From Bimuria novae-zelandiae CBS 107.79 (lineage: Eukaryota > Ascomycota > Dothideomycetes > Pleosporales > Didymosphaeriaceae), in contig ML976731.1 in NCBI GenBank assembly GCA_010015655.1, positions 270,637-334,636 of the forward strand: DNA of 64,000 bases, read 5' to 3'. Below, piece by piece: positions 33,343 to 45,187 of the stretch (position 1 is its first letter; each line of letters opens with the position of its first letter). The translations under genes were made by a program, and so were the position numbers. The notes under the pieces are model-generated. The model was not told the DNA's origin and made no database searches. It saw only the letters and a list, made by a program, of their open reading frames with translations.

Positions 33343-35238
33343 TATATAGTCTAAAAAGAGCCTCTCTAAAGGAGAGACTTTATGCAGAACTATCGTAAAA
33401 AGGGTATAATCTACCTAGTTAAGGGGAGTAAATACGTCATATCTAGCACCTTATAGAATAAGAGGACTTTAGTATGGTTATAGGTAATAAGTAAAATAAG
33501 AGTACCGTAGAAAACTATTCTCTACCTAAAGGAGAAGAGTAAAATAGAGGAATAGTAAAAGGGCAAACGCCTATAGTAAGTACTTTTACTCTGTCCTTAT
33601 TTTTAAGCGTAGAAATAATTATATAAATTACTTAAATAGTAAGCTAAATATTACTTATAGCCTAAGTAAGTTTAAGTTAAATATTAACTACTAAAAATAG
33701 TAAACGCGTAGCTTCTTAGTAGCCTAGAGAAGTAGATCTACTTTTATTTAAGAAAGAATAAAACTTATAGCACACTTAACAAGCATATATAGACTATAAA
33801 ATTTAAGAAGATAGGGAGGTTTTTAAAAGCCTTTTAAGGTATATTATAAGTTACCTAAAAGGACGCGCGGCCTCTGTTAGCCTAGTATATATTAAAAGAA
33901 AATTCTAGTTATACTATAAGAAAATTCTAGGCGTTCCTAAAGAACTCGTTTTAAAACCTAATAAAGGAAGAAATCGCCCAGAATGAACTCTATAGGCTTT
34001 AATAAAAAGTAATAAAGTTGAGTAACTTTTATATACTATTTAACTAATTAGCTATAGAGGCTAGAGAAATAAATAATAACGGAATATTAAAAATTATTTA
34101 CTAATAAGCTATATAAGAGGACCTCTAAAATTAGATAATTAGTATAAAGATAGGCTAGGATTAGACCTTATAAAGACTATAGGACTAGGTAGCCTTTATA
34201 AAAAAGACCCCATTTTAAAACTACTTATAATAACCGAGACCCTAAGTGAAAGTATCTATAAATAACACTATAGATTAAGAGCCCACTTCCTAGGTTAGAA
34301 CAGGAAGGGCCCTGTAGCGAAAGCCTAAAGAAGAGAGTAAGCGCGAATAGGCTATATAGGTATCCAAGAGCGTACTCTAGAAGCGAGGTAAAAAAGGCAC
34401 CTGTTTTTATTATAATAAAATGGGATACTATATAAGTTAGTACTCCCTGTTTCTAGCTTAGATGCTAAGCTAAACTCGGGCCGGCTAGCTATAGGCTAAG
34501 GAAAAGGATAACTTTATAAAAGACACTATTAGTAAAAAGTTAAAAAACTAAGTTTTCCTGCCTAAAGGCGCAGACAGGAGAAGAAAAAGCTAAGTAAGAA
34601 CTCTAAAATAAGTTATAATAACTTTTAAAGAAGGTAGTTAGATTTAATACTAATTATTATATATATACTAGTAAATAACAGTACGTTTATATACATAATA
34701 ATTAATTCTAAATACTTAACGTACGGGTTTATCTTTAAAAATTTTATCTAAAAGGCCGGCCTAAAGCGCAATAACGTAAAAAAGAAAATTAAAGTCTTTA
34801 GAATAAATAGTTAGGTCTTATATGTAAGTTAGACTATAGAGATAGAGATCGATATAGAGGGCTATATAAAATAGTGTTAGTTATAGATCTCTAAAGGAGA
34901 AGAAGAGTATAATATAATTTTAAGTAAATTATAACTAACTTAGAATCATATTAGCGTGGCCCTATCTAAGAAGTCTATTTAGATAGGGAAGACTATAATA
35001 CGTATTAGAAATAAGAAAGGGAAATTAGCACCCTAGAGCTTATAAAAAGTAATTATAGGCGCCCTATTAGTGTTAGACTAAAAATACTAAAAGTTATAAA
35101 ATAGGTTAAAGGTCTTTATAGCGTTACTAAAGGATATCTAAAAGGCATTAACCCTAAAACTTAAAATAAACCTAAGAGAGACGCTTTTAGAGGAGTTTAA
35201 GAACTTCTAAAAAGTATTTTTAAGAGAATAGATATACT
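33343..35238 (+). pseudogene. Gypsy F gag and protease (RIPed)
   Basis: A single plus-strand frame, broken by TAA/TAG, reads a Retrotrans_gag-type protein from about 33400. Helical parts include A-I-E-A-R-E-I-N-N-N-G near 34050. A zinc knuckle at about 34397-34445 reads C-F-Y-Y-N-K-M-G-Y-Y-I-S-x-Y: of the four CCHC ligands, two Cys and the His have become Tyr. Protease follows near 34655 (I-L-V-N-N-S where I-L-V-D-S-G is expected, so the catalytic Asp is lost). The element has no 5' LTR in the window; its left edge is the gypsy E LTR. Confidence 0.78.
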
Positions 35239-35243
35239 ATTTA

Positions 35244-35496
35244 TGTCCGTACGCAGCAGCGTTACGGTCGGAATACTAGTTATCGCGCGAGAAGGATGCG
35301 CGTGCACGTGCGCGAATGGCCGTGCGCGAACATGTATATATTCTCCTTTTCGTCTGTACGACAAACAAGACAAGCAAGAACTAAATATTATTACCCACCT
35401 CTACCATCCGTACGCTGTGCACACCGTACACTACTCTTACTCTTACTACTTAAGTGCTTATTCCATAAGTAGCTAGCTAAAAGAGCCCATTCAACA
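35244..35496 (+). repeat. Solo LTR inserted in gypsy F
   Basis: 253 bp, TGTCCGTACGCAG...CATTCAACA, flanked by a perfect ATTTA duplication (35239-35243 and 35497-35501). Rich in CpG (GCGCGAG, GTGCACGTGCGCG), thus scarcely RIPed. An ORF at 35243-35476 is an artefact of this sequence. Excision of the LTR and of the nearby inverted-repeat element restores a continuous gypsy F frame. Confidence 0.87.
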
Positions 35497-35527
35497 ATTT
35501 ATCCCTTTATTAAAGTATAGGGATTAA

Positions 35528-35600
35528 CGTGTTTCACCACTCAGTGAGCCACACCACTCAGTGAGCCACCCCACCAAAATCGCAACGCGTCTTCTTGCAA
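35528..35600 (+). repeat. Left TIR of the TTAA element
   Basis: 73 bp. Starts CGTGTTTCACCACTCAG, then a second CACTCAGTGAGCC unit, CACCCCACCAAAATCGC, and ends CTTCTTGCAA. Inverted copy at 37286-37358. Confidence 0.9.
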
Positions 35601-35713
35601 TAGCTCTATAACCACGCGATAAAATATATAGAAAATAGATCTATTTAATGCGCGTTATCTAATAGTATACTAAGTTCTTTTATAATCTTGTTCGTGGCAC
35701 CTGCTGCAGGTTA

Positions 35714-37328
35714 GTGGTGCTTAAGGCCTACTTGGCTGCCCCGCCTGCTCTACCTGCTGGAGCACCCTTTTGGCCTCTACAGCAAGCAATTAACCTTCCT
35801 CTACCCGCAGAGCTCCTCTACAGGCTATATACTATCGGCGCTATTGCCCCTTGCGCTATCGGCGCTAACTTGCCTATTAAAGCTTTTTATTCTCCTCTAT
35901 AAGAATTGTTGCTGAATTTATCGCAAGCTAACAACCTTTAACAAGCTAGCGAATAGCCTGGCTAGTAAGGCTCTAGGATAGGCAATTAAGATAACTCTAA
36001 ATAAGTTAAGCCTGCTACTCTAGCTAAGTAATAGTATATAGTATCTTTACTATTTATGCAACCTTAGCGTTAGCCGCTATCTCTAGTAAAGAAGGCGTTC
36101 TAACTACTATTAGTAATAATAGGACGCGTTCTTAACAAGCTAGGACTAGCCTTAACGCCTAGAAGCTAGCCTAGATATTCTGCTCTAAGAGGACTATCCC
36201 TCTAATACTTAGGTAGATCTATAGGAAGTCCTGCTTATTAATATAAAAGACGCGTTGTCGCGTAAGCTTAGACACCTAATAGCTATACGCGATCTTAAGA
36301 GGCGAGAAGTAGCCTATATTAAGTGGCTATAGGAGGTGCGACGTATGTGGCGGCATATAAAGCGTGATAATTTTGCTCTCTCTATAGAACTAGTTAAACT
36401 TAGGCGTTGCGTGGCTGCCGTGGCCGTCGAGGATAAGTAGCCGGTAGGCCCCTACTGTACGAGCCTCTATATGTTGGTGGAAGTGCTTTACCCACTTAAG
36501 GCTAAGCTTATTAGTCGTCTAGCCGTTATTGCTAATAGCGATAACCTAGCTAGGTAGGAGGCCTTAATACTAGCTTGCTTAGTAAAGCTTTCCTTGCAGG
36601 ATTATAAATGGTGGGATTAACTAGCTAAATATGTTAATATACTTAATCGCTATTACCTACTTATAATTACCGGGCTATATAGTAACCGCGTGGCTAACTA
36701 TCTTAGAGCTTATAATAACTTTTAAGGTTGCAGCAATCCCTATTATAAAGCTAGTCTTGTTAAAGTTATAGATATCTAAGCTAGAGATACTATATAACTA
36801 ACGCGTCTTATTTACAAGCTTAAACTACGCGTGGATTGCGACTAGGTCCTTAGATTTTACGCGCTAAGAGTGGAATTTCTTATTCTACTTTATCTAGAGC
36901 TCTAGCTAAGCTTTAATAAAGCGCGACATCTAGTTCTTGCTAACTAGCTAGGGAGGGGGCTCTTGGCCACGCGCGACGAGTAGATAGTTTGCTATTTACT
37001 ATATATTAATAATATAGGGCGGAAATCCGCGTTAGTTAAGATCTAGGATCTAATCTACTAGAGCGCGTTTCTCTATAGGGTGTAGCTTTTATTTTTAAGC
37101 GTTAGTAGTAGCCTAAGGTAGAGTACCTAGAACGCGTTGGCGGAGGGTTAATTAGTTAACTTAATAGAGTTTACTAGTATATTAGTAGCTTAAAATCTGT
37201 TTATTTTAAATCGCGTGCTTTAATAGAGTAAGTCTACCTTCTTTTCAAGCCTGCTAGGCTCGTTGGGCGGGCGGCATTGCAAGAGTTGTAAGAAGACGCG
37301 TCGCGATTTTGGTGGGGTGGCTCACTGA
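35714..37328 (+). pseudogene. Putative transposase of the TTAA element (RIPed)
   Basis: The longest readable frame runs from about 36180 to TGA at 37326-37328, with internal TAA/TAG only. Readable parts include I-K-D-A-L-S-R-K-L-R-H-L, R-R-M-W-R-H-I-K-R-D-N-F, Y-K-W-W-D-Q-L-A-K-Y and L-L-Y-L-E-L-Q-L-S-F-N-K-A-R-H. It ends with an H-C-x2-C-K-K-T-R-R cysteine motif, and the natural stop lies inside the right TIR. Upstream parts (for instance 35714-35902, an alanine/proline-rich 62-codon ORF, and 36060-36175) are in other frames, implying an intron or frameshift near 36175. I do not recognise a DDE triad. Its location makes a transposase likely, but this is inference. Confidence 0.5.
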
Positions 37329-37358
37329 GTGGTGTGGCTCACTGAGTGGTAAAACACG
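37286..37358 (-). repeat. Right TIR of the TTAA element
   Basis: 73 bp inverted copy of 35528-35600. It encodes the last residues of the element's long frame before TGA at 37326. Confidence 0.9.
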
Positions 37359-37362
37359 TTAA

Positions 37363-40300
37363 CTATTCTATCTTACTAATAAAAAAAAGATAGCACCACT
37401 CTAGAGATTTCTTATAGCCCCCTTTATAATATGTTAAGAGAGGAACTCCTAGTACTTAAAAAGAAGCTAATAGAGTATTTAAATTATAGTTTTATTTAAG
37501 TTAGTAAATCTAGCGTAGCTACGCTAGTGTTATTTATTAAAAAACTTAGTAGTAGACTAAAGTTTTATATAAACTATTAAGCGCCAAACGCGCTCTTAAA
37601 AAAGGACTAGTACTTATTACTATTAATTAGTAAGATACTCTAGTTACTAGTAAAGGCAAAATAGTTTTCTAAGCTAGATATAATCTAGGTGTTTTATAAA
37701 CTCTGTACTAAAAAAAAAAGAGAAAAGTGGAAGACCGCCTTTTAGACCTAATTTTAGCCTTTATAAATAGCTAGTAGTCCTATTGAGATTAGCGAACGCA
37801 CCTAGCATATTTTAGTAATATATAAACTAAGTACTAAGGGAGTATCTAGACGAATTCTGCTTCGCATATATAGACAACGTCCTAATTTTTTTCTTAGGAT
37901 CGAAAAGATATCATGTGGAGAAAGTCTATATAGTAATCTAGAAGCTAGTAGCTATAGGACTATAGCTTAATATCAAGAAGTTATAATTCTACGTTAAGAA
38001 GACTAAATATCTAAAATTTATTATTACTATAGGCGAAGGAGTAAGTATAAACCCTAAGAAAGTTAAGGCTATTTAATAGTAAGTAGCGCCTACCTTAGTT
38101 AAAAAAATATAAAGTTTTATTAAATTCGCGAACTTCTATTACTAATTTATAAAACTTTTTTAAGATTATAAGCCCCCTTGCTAAACTTATTAAAAAGAGC
38201 GTAAAGTTCTAATAAGGGCAAAGGTAATAGCGTGCGTTTAACTTCCTAAAAAAAGTTTTTATTATAAAGCTAGTCCTAGCTTATTTTAACCCTAATAGAG
38301 ACTCCGTCCTACTAGCGGACGCGTTAAGATAGTCTATAAGAAGTTACTTTTCTTAGTATAATTAAGAAGGTATACTAAGGCCTATAGTATACTTCTTTAC
38401 TAAAAATAGCCTTACGGAATGCAATTACGCGATTTATAATAAGGAGATATTAGTAGTAGTAAAGTATATAAAGGAGTGGGATTATATATGTCGGGCCGTA
38501 AAGCACCTGACAGTATATACAGACTATAAGAACCTTACTTACTTTATAAAAAAGAAAAAACTTAGGGAGCAGCATACCTACTAGTTATAAACCCTAAGTA
38601 ATATAAATATAATATTTATCTACTACCTAAAGTTAGTAAATTTAAAAGTAGACGTGCTATCGCGTAAAAAGTAAAATTTACTTATAAAAGTAAATAATAA
38701 AAGGTTAAAATCTTAGAGGGTGTAGTTATTAATATAAATCTTAATTAATAATAGCTATAAGGCGTTTTAACTATAAAAGCTTATTAAGAATTTTCTCTTA
38801 GACTTGCCTATGCGCGTAGGGACTATAGTTATAAAAAGCTATGCACGAACTAGAGCTAAGGCGCTAAAAATACTATCCAAGTTAAATAACCTAAATAAGG
38901 TCCCCCCTATTTTAGAGCGAGGAGATAAAAGTATTTATACTAAATAATTTAGTCGCCTAACCCTAGCTAGGCTAAATAGGGGCACTTACTAATTAAAAAT
39001 ATTATAAGTAAAAGCAAAAGCTAATACTTCTAATAAAAGCGTTTACGCTATAAAAACTATAGTCTAAAAAGGATATAAGTAATTCCTATTAATACTAAAG
39101 ATTAAGGTAATAATCTTAGAGTGCTAGATAAACAGCGCTAGATTCCTTTACTATAGAGGGCGCCGCTAGGTACCTAATTCAGAACCACTACGTACTTGTT
39201 TAATAGCCACGGCATATACCCCGCTAATATTAGACTATTCTAAGAGGGAGAACACGTATAAAATCCTAGCCTAAGACTTTTTCTTCCCTAGGATATTAGA
39301 CTATATCTAGAGGTATATCTAAAATTATAATATTTACTATAGGATAAAGCCTTAGCAAGAGCTAAAGTAAGGGCTACTTAAACTTTTACCTATACTAAAG
39401 AAGGGATAAAAGGACCGCTTTATAAACTTTATTATAAGCTTTTTAAAAAGCAAGGGTTACTAATATATTATAGTAGTAGTAGACTCGTGTAGTAAAGACC
39501 TCTTAGTAATAGCTATACTAAATTTATTAGTTTTAATAATAGTTAACACTTTCTTAAAGTTCTAAGTAGCATAATATTTCCTTCCTAATTTTATAGTCTT
39601 AGATTAAGAAGCGTAGTTTATTAGTAACTTTTAAATAGAGCTATGCTCTAGAATAAGTATAGATTAAAAACTTTTTATAGCTAAACACCTATAAACTAAT
39701 TACTAAATAAAACGTATAAACTTAGTGCTAAAGCAGATCCTAAGGGTATACTATAAGTAAAACTAATTAGACTAGGCCTAATAGCTCTTAATTATATAAA
39801 TCGCGATTAAAGGATGCGTAATAATATTTATAAAAGTAAGCCTATTCTTTTTCTAGCACGGGTACGACGTAGATCCTATAAGACTCTTTTATAATAATGA
39901 GGTTGCCTTAGAGTAAAGGAGGAGAATTGACCTAATAGTTACTACTTAGAATATAATAGAGAAATTCCGTATAGTATTTAACTTTATATAGACGAAGTTA
40001 GCTAACGCGTAGCAAGAATAGCAGGCCTAAATAAACTATAGCTATAAAGACGCCTTAATTTTAAGAGTTAGAAATAAAGTATAGTTAAAGTATAAGGACT
40101 ACCTGTCTAACCTATAACTAAGTAAAAAACTAGATTGGAAGAATAAAAAGTTTATAATTAAAAAAGTAATTAAAACTTATATAGTAGAGATAGACGTACC
40201 TTTAAGAATACACCTAGTATTCCACGTAAACTGGCCAAGGTTACACCCTAGGGATTCATTGCCCAGCCAACAGGTAGATAATTCCTAACTAGAGGCCATT

Positions 40301-40690
40301 TTTCAGGATAGGGAGAAGGAGTATAAAGTAGAAGATATTATACAAGAAAAGCGCTCCCGCTCTAATAAAGTTACGTAGTACCTTATTAAATAATAAAATA
40401 ATAAGTAGTAGATATAGAAACTAGCTTTAGAGTTTTAAAATAATAAAGCCCTAAACTACTAGGAGACGTACACCGCTCCCTATAAAAATAAATAAAATAG
40501 GCTACTAAAGTATTTTACTTAAAAGACGCCTTATATTAAATATGTGTAAAAAGCCCTAGGCTATAAGCTAAAAATAGGAAGGCAAGGGCTTAGAACGCCT
40601 AAAATAGAGCTCGTCCTAGTACAAAATAAGGGCCTTAAAGGATATTTAAATATAGGGTAAGAAAGTAAGGAATAGGGGAGTAATTAGTTA
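37363..40690 (+). pseudogene. Gypsy F RT, RNase H, integrase and chromodomain (RIPed)
   Basis: Continuation of gypsy F. RT begins about 37410 (L-K-K-K-L-I-E-Y-L, then V-A-T-L-V-L-F-I-K-K near 37520), with F-S-K-L-D-I-I near 37665. The catalytic Y-I-D-D reads Y-I-D-N at 37867-37878. RNase H lies near 38280-38640 (C-N-Y-A-I-Y-N-K-E near 38420, V-D-V-L-S-R-K near 38645). Integrase spans about 39170-40250, including V-V-V-D-S-C-S-K-D near 39475. The chromodomain-like end (V-E-D-I-I-Q-E-K-R-S-R-S-N) is at about 40330. Stops are TAA/TAG; no TGA seen in frame. Confidence 0.85.
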
Positions 40691-42213
40691 CGTTCTTTAG
40701 ATAAAAGAGAGTAGAGGTATACTATTTAATAGGCCGCTATAATCTAGCAAGATAAATCTTAAATAAGCTATAAAACGTAAGCTAAATCGCTCTAGAATTT
40801 AAGTATTTTTAATTAAGAGCTTAAAATTATTACCCTTAAGGAGTTCTTCTAGAAGCATAGGTTAACACAAGGTTTAAAAGGTAGGCTAAATAGACAGGAC
40901 TTACTACTAGCCATCTTAGATAGAAATATTACGTTAAGGAGTATACTTAACTTAATGCTATATTTAGAAATTACCTTAGCTATAGAATAGAGCAAGTTAA
41001 GCTAGTTATAGAATGTCTTTTTATAAGAATTTTATAAACATTAGTAAAGAATTTAGGCGGACGGAATTAGGACTTACCTTTTTAAACTAAGTAACTTATA
41101 AAATCTATTTTAAGGTAATTAAAATTTTACCTACCTAAGTAATAAAGAGCTATAGATCCTGTACTATGCTAGTAAATATATATCTAGTATTTAAATTAAG
41201 CTTAAAGGCTTTATTATCTTTAGTAAACTTCGGTAAGATACGCTTAAATTTAATAAAAACTACCTCTTACTCTTTAGTAAACTAACTAATATTTACTTTA
41301 AGCTTATTAGCTCGCTAGCCCTTTTTGTTCTTTAGCTAGGCAAAGATAATCTAAGTAAAGGACTCCTTTTTAGTTATAAAGCACTAGACCTATTCACGCG
41401 TTAAGTAAGGAATATATAGCCCAGGAAATAAAACTTATAAATTTAATATAATAAGCGCTATCCTTTACGTACTTAATATAAAAGGTAGTACGCCTATTAC
41501 TAAAAAAAAACGTAGTTAACTCCCTTACTTAGGTAAACCATATATATAAAAGCTAATTACTATATATAGTAAAAAACTTTCTTAGCAAAAGCTTTATCCT
41601 CTAATAAAGGGTTAATCATAAGATCGTTAATAGTCTAGGAGAATTAGCTAGGAACTTAAAAATAAAACTAAAAAACTTACTTAGTAATAACTATCTATAG
41701 TCTAGAGTTTTAGGGATGCCTTAAGGACACGCGCGAGGCTAGTAAAAGAGTAAAAAAAATTTTATAAAGAAAGCTACTAGGAGTAGAGTTCCTAGCGTAT
41801 TTACTAAACTATAAATTAAGGTAAGACTTCTATAGCGTAGTTAAAATTTTAAAAAAAGGTATTATAATTAATCGCGGAGCAAAGACGTTAAAGAACTAAA
41901 TAAGATATTTATAAAACTAAGCTTAAAAGTAAAAGTATAAAATAATGGACTTAAAATACTATAAGCGGGCTTTTACTATAGAGATTACGCTAATAGAGAG
42001 TATAAATAAGTACGTAACTAAGAAGGCAGGCGCGACTTACTATCTAAAAGACTACCCTTACTATTTCGCTAGGGCAAATAGTAAGAAAAATAGACTTTAT
42101 AAAATAGTAATTTCTAACCTAATATCTAGAATATAGCGAACCCTACTAGACTAATAAATTTAAATAAGGAAATTTTTCTCTTTCCCTGCTACACGATTAG
42201 AGGGAGGGAAGCT
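40691..42213 (+). pseudogene. Extra coding-like tract at the 3' end of gypsy F
   Basis: About 1.5 kb between the chromodomain end and the 3' LTR, longer than a usual gypsy tail. A frame with TAA/TAG stops reads protein-like stretches, for example near 40890 (R-N-I-T-L-R-S-I-L-N-L-M-L-Y-L) and an open 63-codon piece at 41945-42136 (V-T-K-K-A-G-A-T-Y-Y-L-K-D-Y). I do not recognise a domain. It could be a third ORF of the retrotransposon or a captured gene. The polypurine tract AGAGGGAGGGAAG at 42200-42212 closes the region. Confidence 0.45.
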
Positions 42214-42422
42214 ATATTAGAGGCTAGGCCTTTAAAGTACTTGGCTAAGAAACCTCGTGGCCTAAGATAACTCTAAGAGCCACCAGGGTACCTCTGGAGT
42301 GTTAGGAAACGGACCTAGCCCCTCCAGAGTTAGTCCTCTCTACTTAGAAGCCATATATATAGCGTAAGGAGGAGCTACTTAAACTCCTTATTAAATTTAT
42401 CTATATTCTTCTGGCATCTCAG

Positions 42423-42464
<42 letters not shown>

Positions 42465-42498
42465 NNNNNNNNNNCCCCGGGCCTAAAGTCCCTTACAG
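42214..42498 (+). repeat. 3' LTR of gypsy F, interrupted by an assembly gap
   Basis: Starts TATTAGAGGC (a RIPed TGTTAGAGGC) just after the polypurine tract. It contains GAGTGTTAGGAAACGGACC and probably ends CCCTTACA at 42498. The interior is broken by poly-C and Ns, so true length is unknown. Confidence 0.6.
42425..42474. other. Assembly gap: 40 C run plus 10 N
   Basis: Forty consecutive C (42425-42464), then ten N (42465-42474), then four more C. The run looks like a failed homopolymer at a contig join; the number of missing bases is not implied by ten Ns. Confidence 0.95.
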
Positions 42499-43130
42499 GG
42501 AGAGATAATCTATTACTATATAGATATGCTTATAACGTTATTTACTTTTTCTTACTATTTTAAAGGGCTACTTTAACTTTCTTTTAGTTTTATATAGCTT
42601 TACTAAAGATCCTTTTGCTTCTACTAATTACCCTAATAAGAAAGCCATTGTTATTTATATTATTTGTCTAACAAGACTCTATATAATATTTCTTAATATT
42701 CTTAGCTAAAGTTAAAAGAATAATTAATATTTATTTTTTAAACTAGCTTAGTAGCGATCGTGATCTATTCTAGTACTTTAGTATGTAGTAATTAAGATAT
42801 TATAGTAGTTAAAAATTAAGTAACCTAGCTCTTGCTTACTAGCTCCTTTATAAAAGCTAATGCGAAATTTTATACTATCTCTTATATAGGTACTAAATAG
42901 TAAGCTATAAGCTTGTCTATATAGCTTATAAGCTCTAGCTCTTATTATAAAGTAAGCTTTTACTAGTTAATGATCTTAGTATTATGCAATACTATAATAG
43001 CCTTATACTTACGCGTTAACGTTAAGCGTATAATACTATATAATTTTTATAATGTTTTAATAAGAGAAAGTTTTCCCTAGTCTTAGGGATTTAATTTCTT
43101 TAATTACCTTATTAATTTAATCTATATTAG
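42499..43130 (-). pseudogene. Pogo/Fot1-like transposase fragment (RIPed)
   Basis: On the minus strand a frame with stops reads E-L-E-L-I-S-Y-I-D-K-L near 42930 and N-F-A-L-A-F near 42850, as in the DNA-binding part (HTH, Tc5/CENP-B type) of fungal pogo transposases. Near 42640 it reads Y-N-N-N-G-F-L-I where the family has a D-E-K-G-F box, so acidic residues are lost. The catalytic core beyond this lies past the assembly gap or is missing. No terminal repeats found. Confidence 0.6.
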
Positions 43131-43554
43131 TTGAGTTATAAGGTTGCAAAGATTAAGTGATTTTTTAGAGGTGGCGCATTACGCGCACGGACACGGTAGC
43201 CTAGCGCGTATATTTTATCCCTAATAAACTAATAGTGCTATTAATATACAGCCTTGAGTGTTCATGCAGCCCTGGGTTAGATGTGTATTTTAAAGAGCTA
43301 GAATTATATCCTACCTGCACGCCCTAATTACTATGCCCTGCAAAAGACGTCATGCTGCTAGGAACGACTATTGTACATAATGCGACGTGGGTTTTGTAGG
43401 ATAAAGAACCCCGCGCAGATAGATAGCTACTCTAGCGCGTGAGGCTAAGCCGCTTGCTAGGTTATTAAGGCTGGCTGGACGGGCGCTTCCTCTTTTCACT
43501 ACTAATTACACATTTCTAAAGTGTATTATTTCGTCTCGTGTAAGCTGCGTTATT
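43131..43554. other. Non-coding spacer, less AT-rich
   Basis: GC rises between about 43150 and 43500. The block GGCTGGCTGGACGGGCGC at about 43470 resembles the hAT 3' flank near 450-560, so part of this may be a hAT remnant or MITE. No ORF supported. Confidence 0.35.
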
Positions 43555-45187
43555 CCTGCACCACCCCCTGCACTAATTCATGGGATACTCCGCGCTAAGG
43601 TAAGTAGCACTAGCTATTAGTCTTAATACTATAATTTATTTAGCGCTGCTACTAGCTATATATATTAAAATAAAGCGTAGATTTTAGTTTATATAGTAAT
43701 TTATATATATGTAAGAATGTTATATAATTTTTTTTAGTAATTTACTAGTATTCGAAGCAAATAGCCTTATTACCGTTAGTTGCTAGTTACTCGCACCAAG
43801 ATAGCATCTTAGAAATTAACCTACGTATTTTTATAAGCGTAATTATAGCCTATTCTTGTACGAGGATCTCCTTAAGATGCTGCTTTATACTATCCTATAT
43901 AGTCTCGGGCGGTAAGAGACTATTAAGACGTCTTTTTACGCGTTGTTTAAGGATAAGCCATACGCCTTCTTGTGGATTAAGATCCGGCGACTAGCCTAGA
44001 TAGAGTAGTGTACGGATCTAACTCACATCCTTAAGCTTTCTATAGACGTTATTGAAGGACTTTATGCCATGAGATAGGTTATTATCCTCCTATAGGAGCC
44101 ACTCCCGCTGCTCTATTATAGCACCTATACGAGCCTATTGTATAGCGTCTATATACGACGGCAGTATATGCTCTATGTAGTACTCTTAAGTTATATAATA
44201 GCCGCTAATGTCTCCCTTAATAGCTGGAGGGCATTTAAGCTCCTACTTAGTAAACCTTTTCTTATATTTCTGCTAGGTCTCTTACTTATACTTACGAGGC
44301 CTCTGCAGATGCTTTAGCAGCGTTAATATATTAATATTATTATTATAAAATCTAAGAGGGACTTTAGAGTACTAATTTATAATAGCGTATATATATAACG
44401 TTAAAAGAGAGCTCTTTACAGGCTTTTATATGCCTATATTATTTATTTTAAGGCGCTTTTTTTATAGCGTAAGATGCCAGGCTTCTAAAAGTCTTCTTTT
44501 AGATTAAAATAAATCTTATTAGTCTAGTAAATAGTATCCTAGAAGCTAAAGATAGGCTGCTATTAATTTATATAGTTATAGCTTACGCGGAGATACTTAT
44601 TATTAAGTAAAATTTCCTTCTTTATATAAACTTGTTTATAGACGCTAGCATGAATTCTTGTACGGAGATTGTGCTCTAAGGCACGCTTTGTAAGTAGTAT
44701 ATTATTTATATAAATCTATACGCCTAAGGACCTGTCTCTAATAGGGTTTATAGTATTATTTATTAAACTCTAAGCGTTAACTTATCTACACACTATAAAT
44801 ACTTAAGTTTTATAATTTATATTTGCTCTTACGCTTATATACGCGTTAATAATTATTATATTTCTTAAACTCCTTTATTTAGTAATAGCCTATAGACTTT
44901 CTTATGCCATGCTAGGCATAGATATTACAGAAAGGGGTAATATTATTATTATACTATATAGCTTTAAAAAATTATAAACGCTTTTTTATATTAGGCTCTT
45001 TAAAAATAGTACCTTATATAAGCGTACAAGTTCTTTTTAATAAGCTATTAATTATCTTATTTAAACGTATTTTTATAGTATTATAGACGTTAATATTAAT
45101 ATTAATAATAATAAGATTTAGTGTTAAGTGCGGGGTGCTAACTTATTAGAAAGTGTCCTATAAATTAGTGCAGGGGGTGGTGCCTGC
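43555..45187 (-). mobile_element. Tc1/mariner-type transposon (RIPed)
   Basis: About 1.63 kb, with inverted ends of at least 28 bp: GCACCACCCCCTGCACTAATT from 43558 and its inverse ending at 45183. On the minus strand a broken frame encodes a Tc1/IS630-type transposase: E-D-N-N-L-S-H near 44090 (the Q-D-N-A-P-x-H box) and S-P-D-L-N-P-Q-E near 43985 (the D34E acid). Further upstream is a charged region (about 44300). Stops are TAG/TAA. A TA duplication could not be read cleanly at the ends, so termini are uncertain by several bases. Confidence 0.75.

Larger units (their letters stand above)
35528..37358. mobile_element. 1.83 kb DNA transposon with 73 bp TIRs and TTAA flanks, unidentified superfamily
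   Basis: The left end (35528-35600) and the reverse complement of the right end (37286-37358) match over 73 bp with three transitions. Each TIR contains the 17-mer ACCACTCAGTGAGCCAC twice in tandem. Both sides carry TTAA (35524-35527 and 37359-37362), consistent with a 4 bp target duplication; taking one copy out rejoins gypsy F in frame (I-G-I-N-Y). Termini start CGTGTTTTACC, unlike the CCC start of piggyBac. The interior is moderately RIPed and holds one long frame. Part of an old gypsy, so younger than gypsy F. Superfamily not recognised. Confidence 0.85.

Noticed and set aside
35244..35496. ORF 35243-35476 as a gene
   Set aside because: Coincides with a solo LTR that has a perfect ATTTA duplication.
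42425..42464. Poly-C as a biological homopolymer or G-quadruplex
   Set aside because: Exact 40 C next to an N gap is best explained by assembly failure.
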